Assembly (NCBI GenBank): GCA_021792595.1
Contig: JAJYUI010000003.1
Span: 1-39,097, forward strand
Length of the DNA stretch: 39,097 nucleotides
From: Thermoplasmata archaeon
GTDB lineage: Archaea; Thermoplasmatota; Thermoplasmata; Thermoplasmatales; Thermoplasmataceae
Direction: 5' to 3'
In this document: one piece after another, positions 7,897 to 15,861 of the stretch
Layout: every line of letters begins with the position of its first letter
Numbering within the stretch: position 1 is the first letter of the stretch
Translations under genes and position numbers: made by a program
Notes under the pieces: model-generated
What the model was told of the DNA's origin: nothing
Seen by the model: only the letters and a program-made list of their open reading frames with translations
Databases searched by the model: none

Positions 7897-10290
7897 TCAA
7901 TTAGCTGCCTTTATCTGTTCGTAAGTCCTTGCGTTGATCTCAAGGAGTTCCAATCCCTTGGCGAGTCCCATTGATACCTTAGGGTTCTTCAGGGAATCCG
8001 AAAGCTTGAGCGCGTCGTTCCTCCTCGTGGCCCCAAGCGTTGAGATGGAGAGTTCGACAAGTCTAGATCCCTGGATTCCTCCCACAAATATCTCGCTGAC
8101 CCGCGATACAATTCCCGGAATTCTCTTGAAGAGCTCGTCCCGGTTGTATGGGTTTGCTATTGCCTGTACGTAGTAGTATGTAGCGATGTCCTGCTTCTTG
8201 ATCTTTCCTTCTTCTATGTGTTTCGCGACATTGTCCATCGCATCTGGCATGTCTATCCAGCCCAGCGCACTGATGATCTTTGTTCTATCCTCGTCGTTGT
8301 CCAGCGATTCCAAAACCTGCATCATCCTTTCCATGTTCTTTTCACTCCTTGCATATGCAAGCGCAATGGAAAGCCTCAGATCCGGGTTAACAGATTCAAA
8401 TCTCTCAAATTCCACCGCAATCGTTCTTGCAAATTCCATGTCGAGAGTAGCAAGCCTCGACATGATCTTCCCTTCAAGATCCCTGTATTTCCCATCTGTT
8501 TCAGCAAGTTTCTTTATATTTGGGAGTGCAGTCTTGAGGTAGCTCACTGCGAAATCCCTGATCTCGCTGATATCAGGATACAGGACTGAAAGGTGGAAAA
8601 GTTGATCTGCGGCTATAAGGTAAGGCATCTTGTATTGTGAGCCTTGAGTTGCGTTTACCACTGAGAGATAGGTTTTCAAATTTACCCTTCCGCTCTGGAG
8701 AAATGCGTAGAAGTCAGAAACAATCCCCCACTGCTCGAATTCCGACATACCCCTGACCCTGGATAGCGTGATCTCCATTGGTTCATCGTAGAATATCCTG
8801 TAGAATCCCTTCCTCTCAGGATTGATTACGAAATCGCCATTGGCCTCAATGGAAGTTTCCCTGCCTTCGAAGAGGTGATACTTTGATTCGTCGCCAACCC
8901 TAATCTCCACGGGAATTGGCCACGGCATTTCCTCTGATTTCCCTCCAAGAAGGAACCTTTCCTGGATCAGTTTCAGGGAATTCCCCTCTCTCCTGACTGT
9001 CACAACGGGATACCCTTCTCTCTTTATCCAGGCGCTCATTATTCTTCCCACCTCCAGTCCTGATGCTTTCTCCACTTCCTCCCAAAGATCCCTGCCTTCA
9101 GCGTTGCCATATTTGTGCTTTGCCAGATAGCTCCTTATACCATTTCTGAAATTATCAGCCCCCACATATGCCTCAAACATCCTCAGAATGGAAGATCCTT
9201 TTCCATAACTGATTTCATCAAAAATCTGGGAGATAGTGTCAGGGTCTGTCACGTCGACGTCTATGGGATGCGAGCTTTGAAGAGAGTCTCCAAGGAGTGC
9301 AGGACCTTGCCTGAGCTCGAAATAGTACTCGAACGGGTTCCACTCGGGAAAGTAGTGGTCTGTTGCCTTAACACCCATAAAAGTGGCAAAACTTTCGTTC
9401 AGCCATAGGTCATTCCACCATTTCATTGTAACTAGATCGCCAAACCACTGATGCGTTATCTCGTGTGCGATTATCTCGGCAGTTCTCTCCGTGAGCCTGA
9501 AACTGGTGTTCTTGTTTGTGAGCACATACATTTCCCTGAATGTTATGGCCCCCCAGTTTTCCATTGCTCCCGCAGCAAATTGTGGCACTGCAATCAGGTC
9601 CATCTTGGGGAGTGCGTAGTCAATACCAAAGTACTCATTGAAGTATGCAACACATTTCTTGGCAACATCGACGGGATATGATGACGTGGGAGGGACTGTA
9701 CTGAGCGATACCAGAGAATAACTCACCCGGCCGTCCGTTCCATCTAGCCTGGAGAATTTCCCTATCCCAATGTAGAGCAGGTAAGTTGACATCACAGGGG
9801 TCCTGCCGAAAATCACCTTCTTCCTTCCCCCATCAATCTTCTCTTCCTTTTCTGGAAGCATGTTTGAAATTGCCTCCAGATCCGCAGGTATGTTGATTTC
9901 CAGCGTAAACTCAGCCTTTGCGTCAGGTTTGTCAATGCATGGAAAAGTACGTCTTGCACCTGTAGACTCAAACTGTGTGGTGAGCATTTCGTCGCCGAGC
10001 GTGTTTCTGGCGAGGTAGAATCCTCTGAGGGTGTTCGAGATCTCCGCGCTGAACTCAATCTCAATTGACTTCTTTCCAGCGATCTTGTCTTCCACCCTGA
10101 GTGACCCGGCCTCTTTGTTCAGGTTGAATCCTGTTTCCTCTCCATTAACCTTCACGGAGTGAATGTCAAGATTTACGCTATCCAGTTCAACCCCGTCGCT
10201 ATCTGACTCAAGAATTACCTTTTCAGAACCCCTGTACTTCTTTCCCGCAAAATCTATATCAAGAGATATAAAATAACTGAGAACTTTCAT
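7897..10290 (-). CDS. M1-family aminopeptidase, tricorn interacting factor F2/F3 type
   Basis: This zinc aminopeptidase (797 aa from ATG 10290; Thermoplasma factors F2 and F3 are near 780) trims peptides produced by the proteasome and tricorn protease to free amino acids. It has the exopeptidase motif GAMENWGAITFRE and the zinc site HEITHQWFGD followed 18 residues later by Glu in NDLWLNESFATF. The segments FDEISYGKGSSILRM and the C-terminal SMGLAKGLELL also match the Thermoplasma factors. A longer frame reaches 10368, but a TATA-like box (10317-10326) lies inside it about 31 bases before ATG 10290, where the typical N-terminus MKVLSYFISLDIDF begins. The tricorn core gene is not in the window. 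F2 versus F3 cannot be decided. Confidence 0.93.
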   Translation of the reverse strand: MKVLSYFISLDIDFAGKKYRGSEKVILESDSDGVELDSVNLDIHSVKVNGEETGFNLNKEAGSLRVEDKIAGKKSIEIEFSAEISNTLRGFYLARNTLGDEMLTTQFESTGARRTFPCIDKPDAKAEFTLEINIPADLEAISNMLPEKEEKIDGGRKKVIFGRTPVMSTYLLYIGIGKFSRLDGTDGRVSYSLVSLSTVPPTSSYPVDVAKKCVAYFNEYFGIDYALPKMDLIAVPQFAAGAMENWGAITFREMYVLTNKNTSFRLTERTAEIIAHEITHQWFGDLVTMKWWNDLWLNESFATFMGVKATDHYFPEWNPFEYYFELRQGPALLGDSLQSSHPIDVDVTDPDTISQIFDEISYGKGSSILRMFEAYVGADNFRNGIRSYLAKHKYGNAEGRDLWEEVEKASGLEVGRIMSAWIKREGYPVVTVRREGNSLKLIQERFLLGGKSEEMPWPIPVEIRVGDESKYHLFEGRETSIEANGDFVINPERKGFYRIFYDEPMEITLSRVRGMSEFEQWGIVSDFYAFLQSGRVNLKTYLSVVNATQGSQYKMPYLIAADQLFHLSVLYPDISEIRDFAVSYLKTALPNIKKLAETDGKYRDLEGKIMSRLATLDMEFARTIAVEFERFESVNPDLRLSIALAYARSEKNMERMMQVLESLDNDEDRTKIISALGWIDMPDAMDNVAKHIEEGKIKKQDIATYYYVQAIANPYNRDELFKRIPGIVSRVSEIFVGGIQGSRLVELSISTLGATRRNDALKLSDSLKNPKVSMGLAKGLELLEINARTYEQIKAAN

Positions 10291-10316
10291 GTTGTCGATT
10301 TTCAGAATATTCCGCG

Positions 10317-10326
10317 GATATATAGC
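10317..10326 (-). promoter_or_regulatory. TATA box for the aminopeptidase gene
   Basis: GCTATATATCC on the minus strand is centred about 31 bases before ATG 10290. It supports this start over the longer frame. Confidence 0.5.
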
Positions 10327-10484
10327 GATGTGGTAGCATTGTTTCATGGCAATAACTTGATACCCCATAATCCTGGTATCCAGGGATTCCCGAAGCGTTT
10401 TCCGTGAAAGCTGGCTTCAGCAATAACCTAATATGTGAGGTGTCCAATTATTGAGCCCGCCTGAAATCAAGAAGTTGATGACCT

Positions 10485-10898
10485 ATGGCAGATAAAATGT
10501 CTCTGTTACTGGTGTCTGGAACTGCTGACAAGCTCATGGCAGGAAGCATAATCGCTAGCGGTGGAGTTGCGAATGGCATGGATATTGACATCTTTGTCAG
10601 TTTCTGGGGGCTGATGGAAATGAAGAAAGATGCCCCTCCAAATATGAAGTTGAGCTTTGAGGGCAAGGACATGGCTGACCAGATCTTTGCAGTAATGAAG
10701 GAGAAGAAGGTACCGGGATGGAAGGAAATGCTGAGACAGGCCAAGGATGTCGGGAACATCAAGGTCTACGCTTGTGCAATGTTTGCCGATCTCATGGGGC
10801 TAAAGAAGGAAGACCTCGATCCCATGGTGGACAGCATAATTGGAGTGTCAGAATTTGTTGACATGGCAAAAGATTCTAAGGTGACCCTGTTTATATGA
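10485..10898 (+). CDS. DsrE-family sulfur carrier protein
   Basis: This 137-aa protein of the DsrE/DsrF-like fold is of the type that often accompanies TusA and carries persulfide or thiosulfonate sulfur on a conserved cysteine. The only cysteine is Cys97 in [14 protein letters not shown], at the place expected for the sulfur-binding Cys of DsrE3-like proteins. The N-terminal strand [13 protein letters not shown] and the following helix fit the fold. It is the first gene of a compact set (DsrE, TusA, FAD oxidoreductase, DUF1641), and its stop codon lies 10 bases before the TusA ATG. An alternative start at Met5 exists. Its sulfur donor and acceptor are inferred to be its neighbours, not shown. 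Confidence 0.85.
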   Translation: MADKMSLLLVSGTADKLMAGSIIASGGVANGMDIDIFVSFWGLMEMKKDAPPNMKLSFEGKDMADQIFAVMKEKKVPGWKEMLRQAKDVGNIKVYACAMFADLMGLKKEDLDPMVDSIIGVSEFVDMAKDSKVTLFI

Positions 10899-10908
10899 GG
10901 TGAAAGAA

Positions 10909-11151
10909 ATGGCTGAAGAAATAAAAGCGGACAAGGTAGTAGATGCAAGGGGCAGTTTCTGCCCCGGACCACTTATGGAACTGATAAAGGCGTACAAGGA
11001 AGCGAAGGCTGGCGATGTGATAAGCGTCTATTCCACAGACAACGGAACCAAGACGGATGCGCCTGCCTGGATCAAGAAGTCTGGGAACGAGTTGATTAAG
11101 ATAATCGATCGAAACGGATACGTAGAGATCGTGATGAAAAAGGTAAGGTAG
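10909..11151 (+). CDS. tusA: TusA/SirA-family sulfur carrier protein
   Basis: This small (80 aa) sulfur-transfer protein has the family motif at Cys18, in [16 protein letters not shown], a CPxP-type site. The Cys accepts persulfide sulfur and delivers it to partners. ATG 10909 is chosen over the in-frame GTG at 10900 because GAGGTGA (10897-10903) forms a ribosome-binding site with normal spacing to the ATG. The gene sits between DsrE and an SQR-like flavoprotein. That is a sulfur-trafficking context as found in sulfur-oxidising archaea, rather than tRNA thiolation. Confidence 0.9.
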   Translation: MAEEIKADKVVDARGSFCPGPLMELIKAYKEAKAGDVISVYSTDNGTKTDAPAWIKKSGNELIKIIDRNGYVEIVMKKVR

Positions 11152-11159
11152 TGTGAGTT

Positions 11160-12302
11160 TTGCTAGCTGCTAAAAAGGTCGTGATACTTGGTGACGGCGC
11201 AGCTGGAACCATAATGGCAAACAAGCTGCGCATGCTTACGCACTCCAGCGAAACCAGGATCGTAGTCATAGGAAATTCCAAGAAACACTATTTCAAGCCT
11301 GATGGCGTGCATATCCCCTTCAAACTGAAGAGGTACCAGAACAGCGTGAAACCCACGAGGTTCCTGTTCAACTATGGCGTTGAGTACATATTCGACGAGG
11401 CAACGGGAATTGATGTTTCCCAGAGAACCGTTCGGCTCAAATCTGGCAACAGCACATCCTACGATTATCTCATAATTGCAACTGGGGACAGGTTCGATTA
11501 CAATGAAATTCCAGGTTACATAGGTGAGGCGAGACACTTCTACGACCTTCAGCATTCGTTGGAACTCGCTAACATTCTGGATTCCTTCAATGGAGGGAAG
11601 ATCGTCATTGGTCCGTCCAGTATACCGTACCAGTGCCCTCCGGCCCCTTACGAGTTCACTTTCCTGCTTGACAAGTACCTCAGGGACAGGGGGATAAGGG
11701 ATAAAACGGAAATCCACTATACATTCCCCCTCAACAGGGTCTTCACCATGGAGAATGTCGCAAACTTTGTCAACAGGCTGTTTGACGAGAGAGGAATCAT
11801 TACGCACACCCTCTTCAACGTTGAGTCGATCAATGGCCTCAATAAGACTGTCACTTCAATCGAGGGAGAGGACGTGAAGTATGACCTGCTCATCATGGTG
11901 CCACCTCACAAGGGGCAGAAGATGATCACAGATTCTGAGCTCGCTGGCCCAAGCGGATACATAGACGTTGACAGGCATAAGTTGAGCTACAAGGATTACG
12001 ACGATGTGTTTGCAATCGGTGACGCGACCAACCTTCCGATATCAAAGGCTGGAGCAACCGCTCATTTTGAGTCGGAGTATCTTGCAAACCGAATAGCTCA
12101 CGAGATTTCTGGAAACGTGTACGACGAGACTTACAACGGAGAAGTGGCGTGCACGACGATCACGGGTGCAGGGAAGGCAATGACCCTGTACTTCTCGTAT
12201 GACAGACCCCCAAGGGCCGAGTTCCAGAGCAAGATGGATTACCTGTTGAAGTGGACCTCTGCAGACACCTATTTTTCAGGGATGCTCAGGGGGATAATGT
12301 GA
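11160..12302 (+). CDS. FAD-dependent pyridine nucleotide-disulfide oxidoreductase, SQR-like
   Basis: This 380-aa two-dinucleotide-fold flavoprotein resembles sulfide:quinone oxidoreductases. The N-terminal FAD fold reads KVVILGDGAAGTIMANKLR, and the second flavin motif DDVFAIGDATNLPISKAG lies near residue 282. It has only two cysteines, Cys159 in SSIPYQCPPAPYE and Cys331 in EVACTTITGAG. These correspond by position to the redox pair conserved in SQRs; a third Cys found in many SQRs is absent. The C-terminus (residues 355-380) has hydrophobic residues that could give monotopic membrane contact. The start is TTG 11160, preceded by GTGAG. The likely role is oxidation of sulfide or of a protein persulfide on DsrE/TusA with electrons to quinone; the substrate is inferred. 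Confidence 0.85.
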   Translation: MLAAKKVVILGDGAAGTIMANKLRMLTHSSETRIVVIGNSKKHYFKPDGVHIPFKLKRYQNSVKPTRFLFNYGVEYIFDEATGIDVSQRTVRLKSGNSTSYDYLIIATGDRFDYNEIPGYIGEARHFYDLQHSLELANILDSFNGGKIVIGPSSIPYQCPPAPYEFTFLLDKYLRDRGIRDKTEIHYTFPLNRVFTMENVANFVNRLFDERGIITHTLFNVESINGLNKTVTSIEGEDVKYDLLIMVPPHKGQKMITDSELAGPSGYIDVDRHKLSYKDYDDVFAIGDATNLPISKAGATAHFESEYLANRIAHEISGNVYDETYNGEVACTTITGAGKAMTLYFSYDRPPRAEFQSKMDYLLKWTSADTYFSGMLRGIM

Positions 12303-12312
12303 GGTGAAAGAA

Positions 12313-12798
12313 ATGAATGACGATTCTGTGGAAATCATGAAAGAGGAGAATATTGACGAGATGGCAAGGATGCTTGGAGAACTTGAGGAAAACGCGGACA
12401 TATTCAAGTCGTTGCTCGACATCCTAAAGAGGCTCAAGAAAGCAGGTGTCGTGGGGTTCCTTGACAACCTGTCAAAGGACTTTATGCCCACTGATGTGGA
12501 ATTTCTTGGAAAATTTTTCACTTCAAGGGAGTTCAGTACCGCCACGATAAAGGCGGGCAACACGATGATAGCCATGCTTTACACCCTCTTGAGTGAACAG
12601 AATTCTGACCTTGTCAAGTTGCTCCTTTACAACGCGGAGGGTTTCTCTGAAGCGATCATTGACGGTGCCAAGAATCCAAGGAAGATGTCCCTGCTTTCCC
12701 TTTATTCAATGATCAAAGACCCTGATGTGGCCTCCGGGATGACTGCCCTTCTCAACGCATTGAAGGTGCTTGGGAAGGTAATAAACGAGAAGATGTGA
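12313..12798 (+). CDS. DUF1641 family protein
   Basis: This all-helical acidic protein of 161 aa has the DUF1641 pattern: repeated short helices ending with KDPDVASGMTALLNALKVLGK. DUF1641 proteins are typically encoded beside SQR-like or formate-dehydrogenase-like redox enzymes, but their function is unknown. Here the gene follows the SQR-like gene directly. Its ATG at 12313 is preceded by the same TGAGGTGAAAGAAATG junction used for TusA, so the in-frame GTG at 12304 is less likely. No cysteines or cofactor motifs are visible. A scaffold or partner role for the flavoprotein is a guess from context. Confidence 0.82.
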   Translation: MNDDSVEIMKEENIDEMARMLGELEENADIFKSLLDILKRLKKAGVVGFLDNLSKDFMPTDVEFLGKFFTSREFSTATIKAGNTMIAMLYTLLSEQNSDLVKLLLYNAEGFSEAIIDGAKNPRKMSLLSLYSMIKDPDVASGMTALLNALKVLGKVINEKM

Positions 12799-12841
12799 TC
12801 GTTATTTATGCAGACCTAACTCCTTTTGTCCTTCCCGCAAC

Positions 12842-12851
12842 GTATTTATCC
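12842..12851 (+). promoter_or_regulatory. TATA box for the membrane Fe-S oxidoreductase gene
   Basis: GTATTTATCC is centred about 31 bases before ATG 12878, in the 79-base gap after the DUF1641 gene. It suggests the oxidoreductase can be transcribed on its own. A purine-rich AAGGGAAGGT follows at about 12864-12873 and could be its ribosome-binding site. Confidence 0.5.
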
Positions 12852-12877
12852 TGTGTTAAAAATCAAGGGAAGGTCTC

Positions 12878-14905
12878 ATGATATATCTCTTCTCACTAAT
12901 TCTGATTATAGGCATCGTTGCTTCAGTGATTCTATTCTTCTACTCACTTTATGAATATGCCTGGAACATGCTTAAGATCCCGTTGAAGAAGCCAAGAATG
13001 AAACTGCAGGTCCTCAGAAGGGTCTACACAGTCATAAAGAATGTACTGTTCCAGCGCAAATTGTTCAAGGACCCCAGCGGAGGTGTAATGCATGCCCTCA
13101 TGTTCTGGGGTTTTGTTGCATTCGGGGCATATTCTCTTGACTTTCTCGCAACGGGCGCTGACCCGTCGTTCAGGTTCTTCCTTTCGGGTATTGTGGAAGA
13201 GGCTGCATTCTTCACAGTGGATCTTTTCGCGGTTATTGTGCTAGTGGATGTGTTTTACTCCATCCTCAGGAGATGGGTCATCAAGGTCCCGAGGTACCAG
13301 GGATATAACGGGTTTGAGGCATGGTTCATCCTGCTGCTTATTGGTACCCTGATGGTATCATACTACATTCTCGGCATCCTCAGGCTGCAGGGTTATACCG
13401 CTGGAATTCCTGGATCAATAATGGGAGGATTGCCTGCTTCTGCTACCCCTGTGACAGCGTTTCTCTCTTCGATTTTTGTTGTTCCCGCAAGCTATGCCCT
13501 GGGTATTTACTGGTCTGTGTGGTCAATACATGCACTGGACTTCCTGGTGTTTCTTGTTTACATACCAAGGTCAAAACATCTCCACCTCGTAGCTGCCCCG
13601 CTGAATGTATTACTCTATGATTACAAACCCAGGGGAGAGCTTACGGTGGTTGATTTCGAGAAGGAGACTAGATTCGGGGCCACGGATGTCCGAGACTTTA
13701 CGTGGAAGGACTATCTTGACTTTTACTCATGCACGGAATGCGGCAGGTGTACTTTTAACTGCCCCGCGTTTCTCACCGGGAAGACGCTTTCACCAAGGGA
13801 CATCATATGGGATCTGAGAGAAACACTCATAGCCCAGGGAAGAAATTTGAGGAGGAGCGGTGAAAATCCATCAGAGTCTCAGCAACTCACGAGCGTGATT
13901 GGTGACCCGATACAGGAGGAGGATCTATGGTCATGTACCACCTGTGGCGCTTGCGTTGAGCAATGCCCCGTAATGATTGACCATGTCGACAAGATAGTTG
14001 ACATGAGGAGATCACTTGTCCTTAACCAGGGAAAGGCGCCGAAGGAAGCCCTGGACTTGTTCCGGAACATTGAGTCATACTCAAGCCCCTGGGCATACGA
14101 CCCGTCCACAAGGGGAGACTGGGCCAACGGGCTTGATGTTGTTGACCTGTCAAAGACGCCCGATGCCCCGTTCGACTACCTCTACTGGGTGGGGTGCGTG
14201 GGGAGTTATGACCCCAGGAACCAGGAAATCTCAAAGGCTGTTGTGAAAGTACTTAAGAGCGCCGGAGTAAAGTTTGCAATTCTGGGATCTGAAGAAAAGT
14301 GCACTGGAGACCCCGCCCGAAGAGCTGGCAACGAATACCTGGCGCAGACCATGATACAGCAGAACATGTCAACCCTCAATGGCAAGAATGTCAAGAAGGT
14401 AATCACGAACTGCCCCCACTGTTTCAACTCCTTCAAGAATGACTACAAGGCTTTTGGCCTGGAACTGGAAGTCCACCACCACACCGAATTCATTGATAGC
14501 CTTGTGAAAGAGGGAAAAGTAAAGATCGCCTCGAATGATCAGGACAAGGATGAAAAATACACATTCCACGATTCATGCTATCTTGGAAGATACAACAACA
14601 TTTTCCAGCAACCAAGAGACGTAATCGGGAACTTCGCCGTAAACTACCAGGAACTTGAAATGGCCAAGACCAAGGGATTCTGTTGTGGTGCTGGCGGAGG
14701 GAGGCTTTTTATGGACGAGAAAGTTGGGCAGAAAGTATCCCACAAGAGGATAGAGATGGCGGAAAAGGTCAACGCAACCACCGTAGTCACCGCCTGCCCT
14801 TACTGCATGACCATGTTGGATGATGCACGAAAAGTCAAGAACCTTGAAGACAAGATGAAGATCAAGGACCTTGCAGAACTTGTTTCTGAGAGGCTTTCCA
14901 AGTAA
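12878..14905 (+). CDS. Membrane-bound HdrD-like Fe-S oxidoreductase (candidate ETF:menaquinone oxidoreductase)
   Basis: This 675-aa protein has three parts. Residues 1-255 hold about six membrane helices of the nitrate-reductase-gamma/DsrM type, with histidines that could bind heme b (for example in MHALMFWGF). Two [4Fe-4S] motifs follow, CTECGRCTFNCP (about 285) and CTTCGACVEQCP (about 352). Two CCG domains come last: the first is atypical (SEEKCTGDPARRAGNE, about 474) and the second canonical (GFCCGAGGGR, about 601, ending ACPYC). This architecture matches the Fe-S oxidoreductases found beside ETF and acyl-CoA dehydrogenases in bacteria, which move electrons from ETF to menaquinone. It converges on etfA, 56 bases away. 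Service to the upstream sulfur genes is an alternative. Confidence 0.88.
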   Translation: MIYLFSLILIIGIVASVILFFYSLYEYAWNMLKIPLKKPRMKLQVLRRVYTVIKNVLFQRKLFKDPSGGVMHALMFWGFVAFGAYSLDFLATGADPSFRFFLSGIVEEAAFFTVDLFAVIVLVDVFYSILRRWVIKVPRYQGYNGFEAWFILLLIGTLMVSYYILGILRLQGYTAGIPGSIMGGLPASATPVTAFLSSIFVVPASYALGIYWSVWSIHALDFLVFLVYIPRSKHLHLVAAPLNVLLYDYKPRGELTVVDFEKETRFGATDVRDFTWKDYLDFYSCTECGRCTFNCPAFLTGKTLSPRDIIWDLRETLIAQGRNLRRSGENPSESQQLTSVIGDPIQEEDLWSCTTCGACVEQCPVMIDHVDKIVDMRRSLVLNQGKAPKEALDLFRNIESYSSPWAYDPSTRGDWANGLDVVDLSKTPDAPFDYLYWVGCVGSYDPRNQEISKAVVKVLKSAGVKFAILGSEEKCTGDPARRAGNEYLAQTMIQQNMSTLNGKNVKKVITNCPHCFNSFKNDYKAFGLELEVHHHTEFIDSLVKEGKVKIASNDQDKDEKYTFHDSCYLGRYNNIFQQPRDVIGNFAVNYQELEMAKTKGFCCGAGGGRLFMDEKVGQKVSHKRIEMAEKVNATTVVTACPYCMTMLDDARKVKNLEDKMKIKDLAELVSERLSK

Positions 14906-14922
14906 GTTCCTAAAAGTACATG

Positions 14923-14949
14923 GAGAGGAAACGGACTTTGCCTCCTCTC
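14923..14949. terminator. Hairpin between convergent genes
   Basis: GAGAGGA (14923-14929) pairs with TCCTCTC (14943-14949), giving a 7-bp stem with a 13-nt loop. It sits between the stop of the Fe-S oxidoreductase (14905) and the stop of etfA (14962). It may act as a bidirectional terminator, though archaeal termination does not require hairpins. Confidence 0.4.
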
Positions 14950-14961
14950 TCTTGAATTTCC

Positions 14962-15861
14962 TTACTGTCCAGATTTTATGGCTTCAACCAGTTTTGGTAC
15001 TATCTGGAAAAGGTCCCCCACAATGCCGTAATCTGCCTCCTCAAAAATTGGGGCAGCCTTGTCCTTGTTTATTGCAACCACAGTCTTGGAACCGCGCATA
15101 CCGGCTATGTGCTGTATCTGCCCTGATATCCCCAGTGCTATGTACACCCTGGGCCTTACTTTCTTTCCTGATAGACCGACCTGCCTGTCCTCTGACAGCC
15201 AGTGGTAATCCAGGCAAATTGGCCTTGAACCAGCAAGCTCTCCCCTGACTGCTTCCACAAGGGGGTTCACCTTCTCGATATTCTCCTGCTTGCCTATCCC
15301 CCTTCCAATGCTTACAATGATTCCCGCTTTCTCCAGATCAACTGCGCCTGATGTCTTGTCCTCGGCGCCAATAAGGGTAATCCTGCTTGCAGGTGATTCT
15401 ATTTCTGTCACAGTCCCTTCTTTCGCAGATGATTTCGGTTCTGATATTCCAGGCATTACCGTCAGAATCTTTGCGGTCGAAGATTCCTCCAGAACAGTTT
15501 TTCCTCCGTAGAAAAATCTCCTGGTGATTATTCTTCCCCCCTCTGTTCTGAATCCTGTGATCTCGCTTGCCACCTCAAACCCAAGGTCTTCAGACAACAG
15601 AGCGGCTACATCCCTGCCAATTGCAGTCGATCCGATAAAAATGTAGTCGTAGTCATTTTTCTTCTGTAGTTCCAGAATAGAGGCTGCAATTGACTCTGGG
15701 AACTGCCTCCCCTTAAGAGCGTATATATTACCGGCACAGTACTTCGCCACCCGGTATGGGTCCTTTCCGCTAGTAACAGAATCAGTTTCCATGGTGCCGG
15801 AAAGGAATGAATTGATCTGTATGCCGAGATCGTCCACGTCAGAGAATACCATCGCCTTCAC
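14962..15861 (-). CDS. etfA: Electron transfer flavoprotein, alpha subunit
   Basis: This 299-aa ETF alpha (FixB) subunit holds the FAD that carries electrons from acyl-CoA dehydrogenases. The C-terminal FAD domain is typical: RVYIALGISGQIQHIAGM, then VVAINKDKAAPIFEEADYGI and a final GDLFQIVPKLVEAI. The N-terminal half has the usual Rossmann-like ETF fold with YIFIGSTAIGRDVAA. It overlaps etfB by 4 nt (ATGA). The acyl-CoA dehydrogenase pair lies 8.5 kb away and the candidate membrane acceptor is the convergent neighbour. The compact size favours a non-bifurcating ETF, but this is not decisive. Confidence 0.93.
   Translation of the reverse strand: MKAMVFSDVDDLGIQINSFLSGTMETDSVTSGKDPYRVAKYCAGNIYALKGRQFPESIAASILELQKKNDYDYIFIGSTAIGRDVAALLSEDLGFEVASEITGFRTEGGRIITRRFFYGGKTVLEESSTAKILTVMPGISEPKSSAKEGTVTEIESPASRITLIGAEDKTSGAVDLEKAGIIVSIGRGIGKQENIEKVNPLVEAVRGELAGSRPICLDYHWLSEDRQVGLSGKKVRPRVYIALGISGQIQHIAGMRGSKTVVAINKDKAAPIFEEADYGIVGDLFQIVPKLVEAIKSGQ

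Noticed and set aside
10291-10368. N-terminal extension of the aminopeptidase
   Set aside because: A TATA-like box lies within it, and homologs start at the equivalent of ATG 10290.
11163-11807. 214-residue minus-strand frame
   Set aside because: It is antisense to the SQR-like gene, which has clear FAD motifs and operon spacing.
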